NCBI GenBank assembly: GCA_018389105.1 | Contig: JACATO010001549.1 | Coordinates: 108,397-172,396, forward strand | Length of the DNA stretch: 64,000 nt | Direction of reading: 5' to 3' | DNA from: Nautilus pompilius | Lineage: Eukaryota; Mollusca; Cephalopoda; Nautilida; Nautilidae | In this document: one piece after another, positions 13,003-26,200 of the stretch | How the letters are laid out: each line of letters starts with the position of its first letter | Position numbering within the stretch: the stretch's first letter is position 1 | The notes under the pieces: model-generated | What the model was told of the DNA's origin: nothing | Seen by the model: the letters and a program-made list of their open reading frames with translations, nothing else | Database searches by the model: none | Translations under genes and position numbers: made by a program

Positions 13003-16000
13003 ATGGCTGCGTGCTTTTGTTGTTTACGGTGTTGCTGGAATGGACCTGGATTCAGTAGTGGGCATGTTCCTCTCAAAGATGTCCCTGTCGTGAAGTTAGA
13101 TACGGCGCATATGGGTACACTGAAACGTGCTGTAGTGTTTGTTTGTCGTTTTTTTTTGTTTTTCTTCTTTAAAAAAGAAAGAAAAGGATTATATAGGTTC
13201 CGTGAAGTGTTACGTGGGAAGGATCTCGCATTAGGTGATGTGAGAGAGGAGAGAGACCGGGGACCGTCTTACTCCGGTTCAGTAACAGCAACCAACCAAC
13301 CAACTTTCTTCTCTAAAGTAATTGTTTTCCAAACCACCGCCACTAGCCAGGCCCCCTCCCTCCCACCCCCCGGGGAGGGGGGGGGGGGTCGCCGACCCTT
13401 AAACTAACCTGTGACCAGTCAGTCAGCACCACTCGCTCGTGTGACAGGCGCTGTACTGCGTCGTTCAGCTTTCTGTAGAAAGATCTGTTTTTTTTTAATA
13501 TTTTTTAGAGCTGATTTGATTACAAGATTTCTAAAAGTTTGTTTTGGGGAAACCTTAAGGACGGTAGCCGGTGGTAGCGCGACTGGTTATAAGGGTCGTA
13601 GTGAGATGTTTGGTAAGAATGGATGTTGAACATGAACGTTCAGAAGGATCAGCTTCAGTTTTTGGAGCTGGTCGGGTATACAATGATCTGCCTTAATAGT
13701 TTTTACAGGTGATTTAGTAAATAGTTAAAAGAAATAATGCTTCTCGAAAACAGCGAGAATTTAGTTTTTGCTTCTGTGGCTGAGGGTGAGTTAAAATTAA
13801 TACCATATTATTATTATTATTATTATATTATTATTATTATTATTATTAGAATCTGTTGAGTCAGACCATTGTGCCCTGTTTTAAAAAAAAATATGCTACA
13901 TAAAATGGCAAGCTACTACAGAATTATATAGCATCTCTTAGTTCAAGAAAAAAAATTGATTTAAAGTTAAGTGGTTGCAAGAGATTGGATATTTGCAAGT
14001 TTTTTCTTTAGTAATAATACTAGTGCAGTTGATTCTGGGGCTAGACTGCCCAGTAGTTTATGGTGTTTGATTTCCATTTAAATATGTTTAGAAATATTCT
14101 GACAGTGATTTGGGGCTTATGGGGTTTCTATATTAATTATAAACTTCCAGCCTCTTCTATAAATATGCTATATAATCTTTTTCTTTTCTCATAAATAATA
14201 TATTCTTATCTTCATCTATACTAGCTAAATTAGTATTTCCTCCTCCTCGTGTAAAATGAAATAATTACCCTTGAATTGTATATTTGGGTAATTCAAACAA
14301 TTTACAGTGTATTCACTTGTTCAATTGTGTTTGTAGTATTAATATATAAAACATGGCTCTTTGAACTAGTATCTGTTGTGAGATATGCTTAAACTTAGGA
14401 TTTGCTATTGGTACCTTGATAATTTGCTTAAATTCATTACTAGAAAGTTTTCTTTATTTACAAGCAAGAAGCCATAACAATATAAATAGCTCTCATGGTG
14501 TGTGTGTGTGTTGGGGAGGGGGGTAAATGCAAGTGGTAAATTTAATATTTTCAACTACTATGCTGTTACTATACCCAATGTAAAATGTGGAAAAAACAAA
14601 GGAGACAAAGCTAAAATTTCTTTGGATGCATGTTTTAGTTTGGTTATTATTTCTTCTGTTTGATTTGTTGCAGATGAAATACATTGAGTATTGATTTCAA
14701 GACAATTATTGGAAACAGTTCCCAGATAGTTTTCTCAAACTGTTTTCCATTTCCCATAATCTTTATTTGATTTACTATTTTATCTTTTTCTTTATAATCT
14801 AAATGGTATGAGTAATGTTTTTATCCAGCAGTTAGTACAACTCTGCATTATGCATCAGTAATGACACTTGTTGAAATAAGTATAAAAAATCAGTATTTAA
14901 AGTTAACCCTAAATTTAAAATTTTTATTGGCATTTCTGTACATTAAATATTTGGTACTAACTGATCTTTTTATTGCATGAAACAATTTTAATTTTTTTAT
15001 TATTATTTTAAACTTTTATATTCCCAATCCTTTCTCTAAAAATATTATAATAGAAAATTTATTTAAGAAATTTTCTGATTAAATTTAGTTTCTTTGTTTG
15101 ATATTATTTTTTTTAAAAAAAATATATATTATATAATTCCAAATGGGAAAAACTGATTTGAAAGAAGGCAATTATACATTTGTGTTAATGCAGGAAGAAA
15201 AATCAAAAATTGCAAATTTCCATCTATTGTCCATCTGTGGCTCTGGTATGGTGCACTTCTTTCCTTTTGTGCCAGGGAAATTTTTAAGTTGACATCAAAG
15301 CAAAAGAAAATATCTCACTTTGTGGGGTGTTAGAAGTTGCAATTTTTATTTTTATGGCTTTAGAATGGAAAAACAGCAAAAATCTGTGAGAATTGAAAAC
15401 CTAATTAGCAAAAGGATGAATGATGAATCTTTGATATATTTGTTGAAGTTTTAGTTGAGTAAACTATTTCACACATAGCTGAGGCCAAAAATTTTGCACC
15501 ACCTTAGAATTTCTTAATTTTGTTTGATTAAGTTTAATTAAACCTGCTGAATTTGCATAATAATGTTATATTAGCATTGAGTTTGCTTTGTACTTAATGA
15601 GAAAATGACTAAAATTGTAAATTGTGACAATTTGAAACCTATACAAAAGCAGACATTTAGAAATGATGGGTACAACATGAAGCTACATGAGCAGGATTTT
15701 AGGATAGATATTGTTATTGCATATCTAGCATGGTGCAAAACTTTTGGCCATAGCTGTATATGTACAATTTATTTCAAAATTCAAATTATGATTATAAAAT
15801 TAATATATAATCTAATATTATCAAGAACCATGTTTGTTTAAAATTTACAGACTTTTAAACTTATTTTCATAAATACAGGTAATGACGTTGTGATTGTAAA
15901 AAATGGAAAGAGAATATGTGGCTCTGGAGCAGCCTTAGCTGATGCCCCAATAGTACAGAACAAGGCCTACTTTGAGCTGAAAATTCAATGTGGAGGTATG

Positions 16001-19000
16001 CATTTTCAGTTAATATATAACACTTTTGTGCAGAATTTTAACATGCATTTTAGACTTTTTAGGCCATATAAGACAACACTGAAAAAGACAATTGCTTGTG
16101 TTCATAAGATAAGCAACTTTGTCAAATTAGGAATAAGGATTTTTACAGTATTAGAACATGAAAAGCCCTTGTCTGGCTTTATTTAAATTTGGAATTTTAG
16201 TAATTTTATTTTTTTTTGTATTTATTTGCATTGGCAGAGTTTTGCAGACCAATTTCAAAGTATGGTGCACTTGCAAGAATTTAATATTGTGGAAACGTTA
16301 CTACCTTGGTAATTAATACACATTCAAAATTTGCTATGTTTGGCTCGCATTCAGATAGTAGTCAATTTTGTTCACATGACAGAAAAAAATAAATCAGAAT
16401 AATATAAGCACATATATAATAAAAAAATTGCCATAGTCATTGCATAAATTTTATATTTTACTTATTTAGATAGCCATGACAAAATAGAAAAGAAAATTAC
16501 GAGAGAGTGTAAAATTTCTGATGCGCCTTTGCCAGTAGTGCCTCATGCTTTCTCATGGCATAGAGCAGGCTGGTTGGTCTAACTGGCAGCTTGTGGAGCA
16601 TTTTTCAACAGCTTGCAGAATGAAGGAGAAAAGTGCAAAGGGGTTTCAACAGGAGAGTTTCTCTATTCAATCAACTGAGAAGCAGAAACCATCTGCTATT
16701 TTATACAGTATGTTTATTGCTTTAGATTAGGGTTTCCTAAGCAGACTTGTGTGGTTAGATTTGATTGGTTAATGAAATGATGGCCTGTTCTATTTGCTTC
16801 ATGCTTCGTTAGGGAACACTCGGTGCCTGTGATTTACTGAATATGCAACCACTTGTTTCTCATCAAATGTTCCATGGGTGACACACGTTTACAATGTACA
16901 TTAGAACAACTGACAACAGTTTTGACATTCAACAACTATCGGACCTGGTTGAGCTATGTGCATCTGTGGAAGGTCCTGACATTTGCAACACTTTTTTGGA
17001 TGTACTTGAAAAATATACTGTCGCATCTTTATTGTTACTGATGATGCATAGGTCTGTATCATTTACCAGGAGGCACTGTGGAAAATTGCTCAGATTTAAT
17101 AACATAGTGAAAAATGTTGTTAAAATTACAAATAAGATACAAGAAGGCAACTATGCTCAAAGCCATCAGAAGCTCAGATTATTCATTCAGGAAGCTGAAG
17201 AAGTACACTCTCTACACAAATATTCGATGGTTAAGTGCTTGGAAAACTCTTAAAGTTTTTTGCTCTTAGGAAAGAATAACCCTATGTATTTTTAAGAGAA
17301 GGTCAAAGGTAACACTGCCAAGCGAAGATGACCTGCAAAACATTGTTTCTCTGCACACTGGCCTTTTTTGACCAAGATCACTATTTACCTTAACACTAAA
17401 TCTTTATCTTCAAGGATTTCAAATATGGTTGGTCACATTCATGGATTTAAAAGAAAACTAGATACTGTGTATTTGACTTCTCCATTCAAGAAAACAACCT
17501 TGAGCAGTTCTTCTATTATAAAGAGTTAGCACAGGAAGTTTGAGGAATCATACTTCAAAGAGTTTGAAAAAATCATTTTTGAACTTCAACCTGAATTTAA
17601 CCCCGGGTTCCAGGACTTTCAGAAACTAACCAACAACTACGTCTGTTCAATGACTCTATAGGTGTGAAAATAGAAGAACCAAAGAGCCAAGCCAGTGTCA
17701 AATGGAACTCTATGATTTTTTTTGTTTCAAGCAAAAAGACATATTCCATGCAAATAATTCAGGAAAAATGATTCACAGAGATTGCTATCCCAAATTCCAT
17801 GACTGGATTGAAAATTCTTTCAATGTTTGGAAGTACTTACTTTTGTGAAAGTATGTTCTCAACTGTGAACCATATAAAGTCAAAACAAAGGAGCAGAATC
17901 ATCAGTGAACTACTTACCACTTGTTTCCACTCTCTGGCTTACTACAACCAGCATCTCCACTGACACTACAAATTTAGTCAAAGATTAAAATGCTGTTGAC
18001 TTATTATTAATTGTGATAAATTGTTGTGATTATTGTATAATGATTAATCGAAAGTAATTTTTTTCTTTAGATTTTTTGCTGCATTCATTTTAAGTTGTAT
18101 TAAAAAGGATGTCTGATAAAATGATTTTTTCTCATCTACAATTTTAGTTAAAATGTTATTAACACTGAACATTTCCTATAGTAACAAGATCACATGGCTC
18201 GACCATTATCTGAAAATTGGTAATTTGACCCTCAGCAATTACAGTAAATAAGGAAAATTATCTTTTATAGTGACTTGACATGAGTAAATAGACGTCCAAA
18301 TCTGAAAGACATTTGTTTTATTCTGGAACCATGCATAGCATTGGCAAAATAAGAAAGGGTAGGAGTTAATATCTTGTGGTACATTTCCTCTGCCTTATGC
18401 AAAGCAGCAATTTGCTGACGTGTGGACAAGATCAGCAAATAAGGCCTATGAGATTGCAGTCCATTCATGGCACAGATTTTATTAGGGTGTCTTAGGAAGT
18501 GGGTTTATGAGGACACTTTTACAGGGATTGGTTGAGGATAGTCTGCACACATTCTACGGAATTTAGTTCTGGTGATTGACCAGGCCACGGCACAGTTGTG
18601 ATGCTCTGACTCTTTCAATCTTTGCATTGCATGAGTGGTGAGCTGGAGTGCTGTTTTCCATAAAACTACTACCCTCTTGGAAACTGTTGATATATTGAGT
18701 ATAAGTTAATTAATTTTAAAATTACCAGTTGTGACTGTCCAGTAGCCCAAATGGTACCCAAACAATGAGAGAGAGACCACTATGTTCTGTCATGGAAAAC
18801 CTGAAATAAAAAGAAAAAATGACAGCGTTCCAAAATGCAGGAATGTGCAGTACCTCTGTGTTGCCCATCGCAATTGATAGCAGACATTTTGTGGTAAGGA
18901 ATGGTTTGTGATTCCATAATGTAGTGAGAACATCTGATGGTTCTTATGGACACCTGCATTTGCAGCCAGTTGTCAGATTTTGGTTTCCACATACCTTTTC

Positions 19001-20660
19001 ACAGCAGTATCTATTTTTTTGGCTCTGGACATCCAGGATGCACATGGACAGTTGTCTTGAAATGAACAATCACCCTGTTAACAGGCAAGATAAAAATATC
19101 CAGCATCTTTTAGGTTTCCTGCGGGTGTCTACCAACATCTATCATCCAACTTTGCATCTTCCAAAGTCCGTCAATTCTCATATACCTCTTACATTCGTGA
19201 CGTTGAAAATACAAACCAAAACTCCACAGTTGTGACAAGCACGATGAGAGTGTTTTTACAGAAAATGAAAATAAATAAATGTTATGTAAAAACGTTTTGC
19301 TATCAGTACTTTTTCAACATTCGTTTTGCCAAGAGTGTTACCTGAACACACTATTTAGATGTATATAGTTTTAAAAAATTTTTTTGAGCATGGTACACAA
19401 AAACGAGGTATATATGCAATTTTTTATAGAGAAAAATATTAGTGGTGCTGATTTGTTTTGATTGATTGATTTCAAGGTGTTTGGGGTGTTGGACTGGCTA
19501 CAAGAATGTGTGATTTGAATGTTGTGCCTCTTGGGGTCGACTCTGAATCCTGGGTCCTTAGGAACGATGGAAAAATACTACATAACAATGAAGAAAAATG
19601 TGAACTGCCGCATGCTATTCAGGAAGGAGATATTCTGGTAAATTTTATTTCTCTTAATGTGTGCCCTGGTTTTCGAATATTCTGTAGGGTCTCCATTATG
19701 TTGTCAAGCCAACAGAGCAGGGAATCTGAAAGTTACCTTTGAATTAAACATTAAATAGAACTGCCATCAAGTGAAAGATGAACATTGAAAACAACTGCCA
19801 GAAAATATTAAATCATTTTGGATGTTGGTAATTTTTTAATCCTTTTCACTGGGCCTTGAGTATCTGCTGCCTGTTGGCTATATTCATTATTCAGACTTTT
19901 GACATTGTCAGTAATTCCGCCTTTTCTTTTTAATAAAACAATTCAGAAGTGACACACGTAAGCCTAACTGCAAACATTGTACTTAATTTGCATTGCAGGG
20001 TCTTGCATATGATCATGTGGATTTGAATTTTTACCTGAATGGTAAGCCACTGAGCTGTCCTGTGCGAGGGATCAAGGGGACAGTGTTTCCTGTGTTCTAT
20101 GGTAAGCCCAATAGTTCAACAAAATGGCATTTCACAGAAGCAAAGAAATAAGATTGGTATAATTCCAACCACTTTACATGAAAATATACAATGCACCCTA
20201 TATGTAATTTATTCAAAAGTAGTTTTCAGCCATCTTAGTAGGCAAATTTGGGGATTGTCTTACTAAATTAACATTTATTTAAATGTTTCTGCTGTCACCC
20301 ACTGTGATGGATGGTTATTAATGATTGACCAAAAACAGATTTGGCTATTTTAGGGAGTTATTTACAGCCATTAGTTCCTTATAAATTGGCAGAGAGGGAT
20401 GCAACTATCTGGAGTAATTTTCTTTTATACATGGTTTGAGATTTTGTTGATATTCTCACACATGTATGCACTCAAAGCTGAAGCACTGGACTATTGTGTG
20501 TAGTATACTGTTCAGGTATTTATTTGCTACATTTTTACTTGATGCATTTTGGCTTATTTTAGTTGATGATGGAGCAGTCCTTGATGCACAGTTCAGCACA
20601 TTCTATCATTCCCTGCCAGATGGCTTTGACAAGATAATGATAGAGCAGTCCCTTCTTTGA
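13003..20660 (+). CDS. SPRYD7: SPRY domain-containing protein 7, complete, 5 exons
   Basis: Exons 13003-13114, 15879-15995, 19477-19637, 19999-20101 and 20563-20660 join in phase with GT-AG introns to give 196 aa, the same length as human SPRYD7 (CLLD6). The start MAACFCCLRCC matches the vertebrate MATSVLCCLRCC. GHVPLKDVPVVKLDT, DVVIVKNGKRICG, LRNDGKILHNNEEK, YDHVDLNFYLNG and IRGT-like IKGTVFPVFY follow the family along its whole length. Most of the protein is one SPRY/B30.2 beta-sandwich, normally a protein-interaction module; the cellular role of this family is poorly known. The N-terminal cysteine cluster could be lipid modified (inference). Intron 2 holds a dead hAT element and Tc1-like debris; intron 1 holds a Tc1-type MITE. 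Convergent with PCID2. Confidence 0.96.
13806..13848. repeat. (ATT)n microsatellite
   Basis: Imperfect ATT repeat in SPRYD7 intron 1. Confidence 0.95.
15473..15758. mobile_element. Non-autonomous Tc1/mariner element (MITE)
   Basis: Terminal inverted repeats are visible: TAGCTGAGGCCAAAAATTTT at the left (about 15476) and the reverse complement of CAGCTATGGCCAAAAGTTTT at the right (ends about 15756). Tc1-type elements commonly carry ends of this kind. TA dinucleotides flank the ends as expected for a TA target site. The interior is about 240 bp and AT-rich, too short for a transposase. It lies in SPRYD7 intron 1. Confidence 0.72.
16850..17985 (+). pseudogene. Decayed hAT transposase (ZBED5/GTF2IRD2-like)
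   Basis: Fragments in all three frames match a hAT transposase in order. Around 17190-17240 YTLYTNIRWLSAWKTL resembles the family's HTEVRWLS block. Around 17590 comes FNPGFQDFQKL. At 17825-17870 FGSTYFCESMFSTVN matches the C-terminal dimerisation motif, followed by IKSKQRSRI and a stop near 17965. Several stops and frameshifts break it, for example at the end of the 119-codon open stretch (17253). No target-site duplication or inverted ends were recognised. It sits in SPRYD7 intron 2, same strand. Confidence 0.75.
18270..19010 (-). pseudogene. Tc1/mariner-like transposase remnant
   Basis: On the minus strand at 18547-18591 the translation PWPGQSPELNSVECV matches the Tc1 motif around the third catalytic acidic residue (WPxxSPDLNPIE). 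A preceding stretch with HSSSPLMQCKD fits the DNxxxH region only loosely. The rest is heavily mutated and its ends are not seen. In SPRYD7 intron 2, just upstream of exon 3. Confidence 0.5.
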
Positions 20661-21666
20661 TATTTCACCGACGGTGCTGAGGACAAAGATCATGAATGTG
20701 CATTTATTCAGAGTATTGTACATATGGCTCATCCCATATTAGATGATCTACTGTTTGTAAAGGATAAGATCTCCAGTATAGTAATTAGTTCCAAATAGCT
20801 ACTGTAGCAGCCTGTGGACATTTTTCTGACCTAAGGTGAATGTCCTCAGGCCAGTATGATCACATTATAGTACTTTATATAATTTAATTTTTTTAAAAGT
20901 TGGTACATTTTTGAAGAATATATAAAAAATAACTTATTTTAGCATCTTACTGTCAACCCATGTAACACGTCATAAGCTACATCCGTTAAAAAATTTAAAA
21001 GAACTCTCGGCTAGCAGCAGCTGAACTGAGTCAAACGACATAGAGTTGCTTAGAAAGATTGTTTCAAATTTATCATTTAAAAAAAGTTTATAATTCTCCT
21101 AAGCTTTTAGTTGCAATGCATCTTGCTGTATCAAGGTTTAAGTGGGCCATCCATTTCTGATGATACCATTGCAAGCAGGAGTTTGACTTGCTAGTCATAC
21201 TGCAATTCACCTAGCTTTGGTGTGTTTTTGAAATGACAACTTTCTTATTTTCATTGTAATTGGTTTGTGACCATACACTCCCCTAAAGAAGAAAAAATAT
21301 ACTAAACCATGGAATAATGGCATTTATTTTCCCCAAGTACTGGTTACTGTGCATTATTTTAGCATCAGTATCAAAATTTAAACATGGCAATGTTAAATTT
21401 TAAAATCGTCAACTTCAACTACATAATTCTACTGTAACAATTCGAGAAAGGTGAATATTATTGCTCTCTGGTGATTCAAACTGGTAGCTTGTGTGTTTTT
21501 TTGTTGTCACAGTTTTAAAATGAAAAAAAAGAAGACAGAATTGCACTTTTTTTGTTATTGTCTTTTAATGCATTCATACAATTTATTTGAGGAAGAAAAT
21601 ATTCCAAACACAAAACCAAGAAGTTCTCAAATGCTGAAAAGATTTAATATTAAATTGTTGTTAGAA

Positions 21667-21672
21667 AATAAA
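21667..21672 (+). terminator. Candidate poly(A) signal of SPRYD7
   Basis: First AATAAA noted downstream of the SPRYD7 stop, about 1 kb away; 3' UTR length is therefore uncertain. Confidence 0.3.
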
Positions 21673-22357
21673 AATCAAGTTTACTCTCTGTCATGAATAC
21701 AATTTTTGGTATTTATATCACACATCTTCTAAAGTGCAAGCGACATTACTGTCTGCATCTGCTGCTATTTCTCCACATTGATTTTACATGTATTCAGTTG
21801 AACACTCATGTAGATGTGATCATTTCCTTTTGTACATGTTCTGTAAATATATTAGAATTGACATCCATATGTTTGTTTGATTTCAAGTTGTCTCAAGCAG
21901 AGGGCAAAACCTGCATTTTACCAGCTGATACAATGTAACGCAGACAGACATGACGCGTTTATTATACCGCATGAATTTCTAGCTCCAAACCAAAACATTT
22001 GTGATGAAATCAATAACAGTAACTTAAACAGTGATGAAGAATTTAGTTAATGTCAAAGAACTGGAAAGGTTTGTTTAGATTTTTTTAAATTTCTAATTCT
22101 AATTGGATTGTTCTTTTCTGTAAAAATGTCACACAAAATTTCAGTTTTACTAGCCATGTTAAAAATGTGTCTTTTAATTCTGTGTATGAAGTTTTACTTT
22201 CATGGACTCGCTAAATAGTTACGACACAAAAATTTCCATGCATTAGGGTGAATTGAATCCTGGGCTAAATGCAGTAAATGTTTCAGGATTTTGTTCTGTT
22301 TGCTTTGTCATGTTAAATTGTACTGCTCTGGTCTTTATTACTGAAATGTTTCTTTGG

Positions 22358-22577
22358 CCCTCCATATACCGTGTCTGTTTTTTTACCCTACTTATACCAT
22401 CTGGGGTGCACTTGCACTTGACCCCAGGGCAAAACTGTTTGTATATTTAGTCACACTTGGGGGGTTGGAGCGATGTGGATTTGTCATTACAAAGGGTTAT
22501 ATTAACGAGGAAGGTACTGTGCGCATGACGTTGAAGGGTAGAAGGATGAAAATGCACCCCAGATGGTATACAGAGGG
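22358..22577. mobile_element. piggyBac-like MITE, copy 1
   Basis: Left end CCCTCCATATACCGTGTCTG and right end TGGTATACAGAGGG are imperfect inverted repeats of each other, and the right end abuts TTAA (22578-22581). The left flank is TTGG where TTAA would be expected. The interior is alignable by eye to copy 2 at 33105-33356 (shared TTTGTCATTACAAAGGGTTA and GAAGGGTAG). About 220 bp, no coding capacity. Lies between the convergent SPRYD7 and PCID2 genes. Confidence 0.65.
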
Positions 22578-22853
22578 TTAAAAACAGTGTCATTGTATGT
22601 GGATGTTTAAAAATAATGTTTGCATAAAGACACTTTGGAACAAAATGTCAGATTTTGCAGTCCCTCAATAGTGGAAACACACACTGCCTTCATTTGCTCA
22701 TTGTGGTAATGCATCAACATTAACTTTTTCTCAGCTTAATGATTATACCCAATCCAATTTTGTTTTTCTTTTGTTATGTAACAACAATGCAATGACAAGT
22801 GACTTAGGATAGATAATGTCAAAATGGTGGACAACTTTCAAAGTTAAAAATAA

Positions 22854-22859
22854 TTTATT
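22854..22859 (-). terminator. Candidate poly(A) signal of PCID2
   Basis: AATAAA on the minus strand about 415 nt beyond the PCID2 stop codon; the position is plausible but not proven. Confidence 0.3.
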
Positions 22860-23273
22860 TTAAATAATAGCATCTTGAAAAAAAAGAGGAGAGCCCAGTC
22901 AGAAAACATTTTTTTCTAAGATATAATTTTGAGTGTATAGCAAAGAAAACAACAGTTAAGTGATAATGATATAGATTTAATCAGATAAGAGATATAATCA
23001 TTTCTGAGGCTGGATGAGTAACAAAATGGATCAGGGCAGACATCCCATGTAGCAATAATGACATCTATAGGAATAAAACAGAAATAAAATAAATGATTTT
23101 AAATGCCACAATTAAAGAAAAGTCATAACAAAATTAACCAGTAATTAAAATGGAGCATATATGTAGGTGAAGGCCCAGTAACAGTTTTTGATAGATTATG
23201 ATGTATATTACTTGTGGTAAGACAGAAATAGTTGAACAAACAATTTTACTAATATCATACACTATGGAATGCA

Positions 23274-26200
23274 CTATAAGACTGTTGACAGCACTGGGAA
23301 AGGATTCTGTTTACTGACAACCAATTTCTGGTGCTGATGGGAAATGTAACCTTTGACCTTGTTCTGCAAATTGGAGAGAGAGAGAGAGACAAAAATTAGT
23401 ATAAATTTATTCTGAAGACAAAATGTCACTTAAGAAAGTATATACCTGTTATTTCTTGACATTTTCAATTTAATACACATGAAACCTATTTCTTTTGTCG
23501 TTTCACATTTTAATGTGCGAAATCAGTTAATGATCAACAAATATCAATCTTATTTTTCTCTCTGTATGTAAAAAAAACGATAATTCTAACTTATTAGTCT
23601 AAATCTCAAGACATGGCTGGTCTCGTTCTAATTGACCAGTATTTTGAACAGTAAAATTTGCAGGTAAGTAATAGAATCTTGACATAATATGAATAATTGA
23701 GTACCCGAATATTACTTTATATAATATAGGGGATGAGAATAGAAACTTACCTCATATATCAAATTGGCAAGAATACACTCAGTTTCATCATCATCTATAT
23801 CTTCCACCTGTAAATATTAAAATTAAAATGAATAGTGATGAAAGGTCAACTTTAAAAACTTAATATTGTATGCAGATTTCCAGAAAATGAAGGAAACTGG
23901 CAATATTAAAACTTGTGAAGATTCTGCCGTTAAATTGTTATCAGTTTTAAATTTCACACCTATGAAGAAATGTGAGCTAATAAACGAATTGTTTGCTAAG
24001 ACCCCACTTAAAATTTCTATTAGATATTGGAACAGAAACCAAATATTTTAGTGGTAGTTCACTGAGTATAATTGCTTCACAAAATGGACTGTGATCATTC
24101 TTAAAATGCAGGATTAAAAACAAGCATACTACTTAATATTTGCTTAAGGATCAACAGGTGTCTTACCAATGCAATGTTATCACCGAATCTGATTTTGTTA
24201 TGTATAATCATTAAGTTGAAGAAAAATTAATCTCAGCACATTGTCACAAGATGTCACAACAGGCAAATGAAGACAGAAAGTTTTTCACCACTGAAGGACT
24301 GCGAAGTCTGACAGTTTGTTCCAAAGTTGGCAAATCCTAGTTCAGAAAGTCAGCCAGTGATCATGAGAGAGAGCCCCTAATGTGAATGAGAGCATGGCAC
24401 TTAAACTTTTTAATCTAAATATTGATCTGGGTCTCACTATCCCATTCCTCTACCAGGACCAGCACCAAGTTTCTGCATGGCTTCTGGTAGTACAGAACAT
24501 CTCACTATAGCAATCTGAAGATTAGATGGGCTCTGGAAAGTGACCTGGCCACTCAAGGACAATTGTGATTTTCTCCATGAGTGACTACTATAAAATAATG
24601 AACAGCCTTTGTTGTGCATGAAAATGCATATGGCACCAGAGTATGACCCCATGTAAACATCAAAGATCTCATCCCTGTACTTTAGGCATGTCAATGAGCA
24701 ATTCTGAAGCATGAACCCTTTCCCACACCATCAGTGCTGCCTCCACGGCAGATGTACAGCAACAGTGGTGTCTCAAAACTTCTCCCCATCCTAGTTCATT
24801 GATATGTCAAGTCCAGACAAAATTTTTACTTATCTGTGAACAGTACAAGGTTCCAGCCTACATAGTCTACAACTCAATCCCACCAAAGCTTTCAATGACC
24901 AATGGTTAGTAGTGACTGCAGACTATTAGCCCAAAGCAAAGTATGCAGTTTGCCTGAGACATTAACACCTATTGCATTCAAATTAGTTTGTCCAGAAACA
25001 CTTTTTCTCACTTGCAAGACCAAAAAGCGATCCTGTTGATATGTGTTGACCTTGAGCACTACCTGCAGAATCCATGTCGTATGAATGACATTTTGGCTTA
25101 CATCAAGATCCACCAACACTTGACCTTAAACTGCACCAGTCTCCAGAATACAAATCTCTCAGTCAAATGTCTTGTAGCCATCTCTGTTGGCATCATGCCA
25201 TTCTGGATCAACCAGCATTTAAAAACTGACCAAATGGATGTTACAGCTCCTACCAACTATCAAATTGTCAGCCTACAGCATATTAGAATCACTGATCCAT
25301 CCTCATATTCAAGAGCATATCACATAACACTAGGTAAAAAGTCTCAAAGGAGAAGTCAATTAGGCACCAAAAGCAAACTGTAGTAACAGATGTAATTTTA
25401 GTTTCAAGATTTCTTAATCTTTTGATCCTTAGAAAATTTTAAATAATATATTTAGTAGCATTTTTTCTTAACAGTCAGTGATTCTTGAATTGGTGTTAGA
25501 GTGAACTTACCTCCATCATCTTCAGAGCTGTTGTAAATGCATCCACTGGTAATTGATGAGTTTTAAGAATCAGGTATCTGAAGAAATGTTTTTAAAAAAA
25601 AAAGTACAACAAACAACAAGTATAATCTCCGATAATGACTAACAATCATAAATTCATGATTTCATGTTTAACAGAAAATAAGAAATATGAAGTTTAAAAA
25701 AAAAAAAAAGCATATACACGATGTCTTGATGTTAAACTGTCTAGAACATTCCAGATGTAATATGTAGACTCAATACTGTTAAATGGCTGTTATACTATAG
25801 AAATAATTTCAAATGCTGATGAAATTAAAGATAGATCTTAGCATTTTTAAAGTCTTCATAACGGAACCTTATTTTTGTTGTCTCAGAGTAGCAATAACTA
25901 ATGAAAGAACAACAAATCTGAATGTAATTAAAAGGCTACCAATTCTGATGTTGCAGGGATAGAGCTAACATCAACTATGTTAAACTAATTCAGCTGCTGA
26001 CAGCATCTACTTACACTTTCTTGAAGAGGTTTCGGTAAGTGATTATCTTCAGCTTCTCTAGAATTAGGTAAATACCGCACTGTATAAAAAAAGCTTCATT
26101 TTTCTGTAAGGCCTCATTTAAAAGTAGCACATTTCCAGAACTGGAAAGTAACAAAACAAGTTTTAAAGGAGAATTTCATAAACAATCACAGCAACATTCC

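Noticed and set aside
24988-25383. 131-codon plus-strand open frame
   Set aside because: Antisense of the decayed Tc1 transposase.
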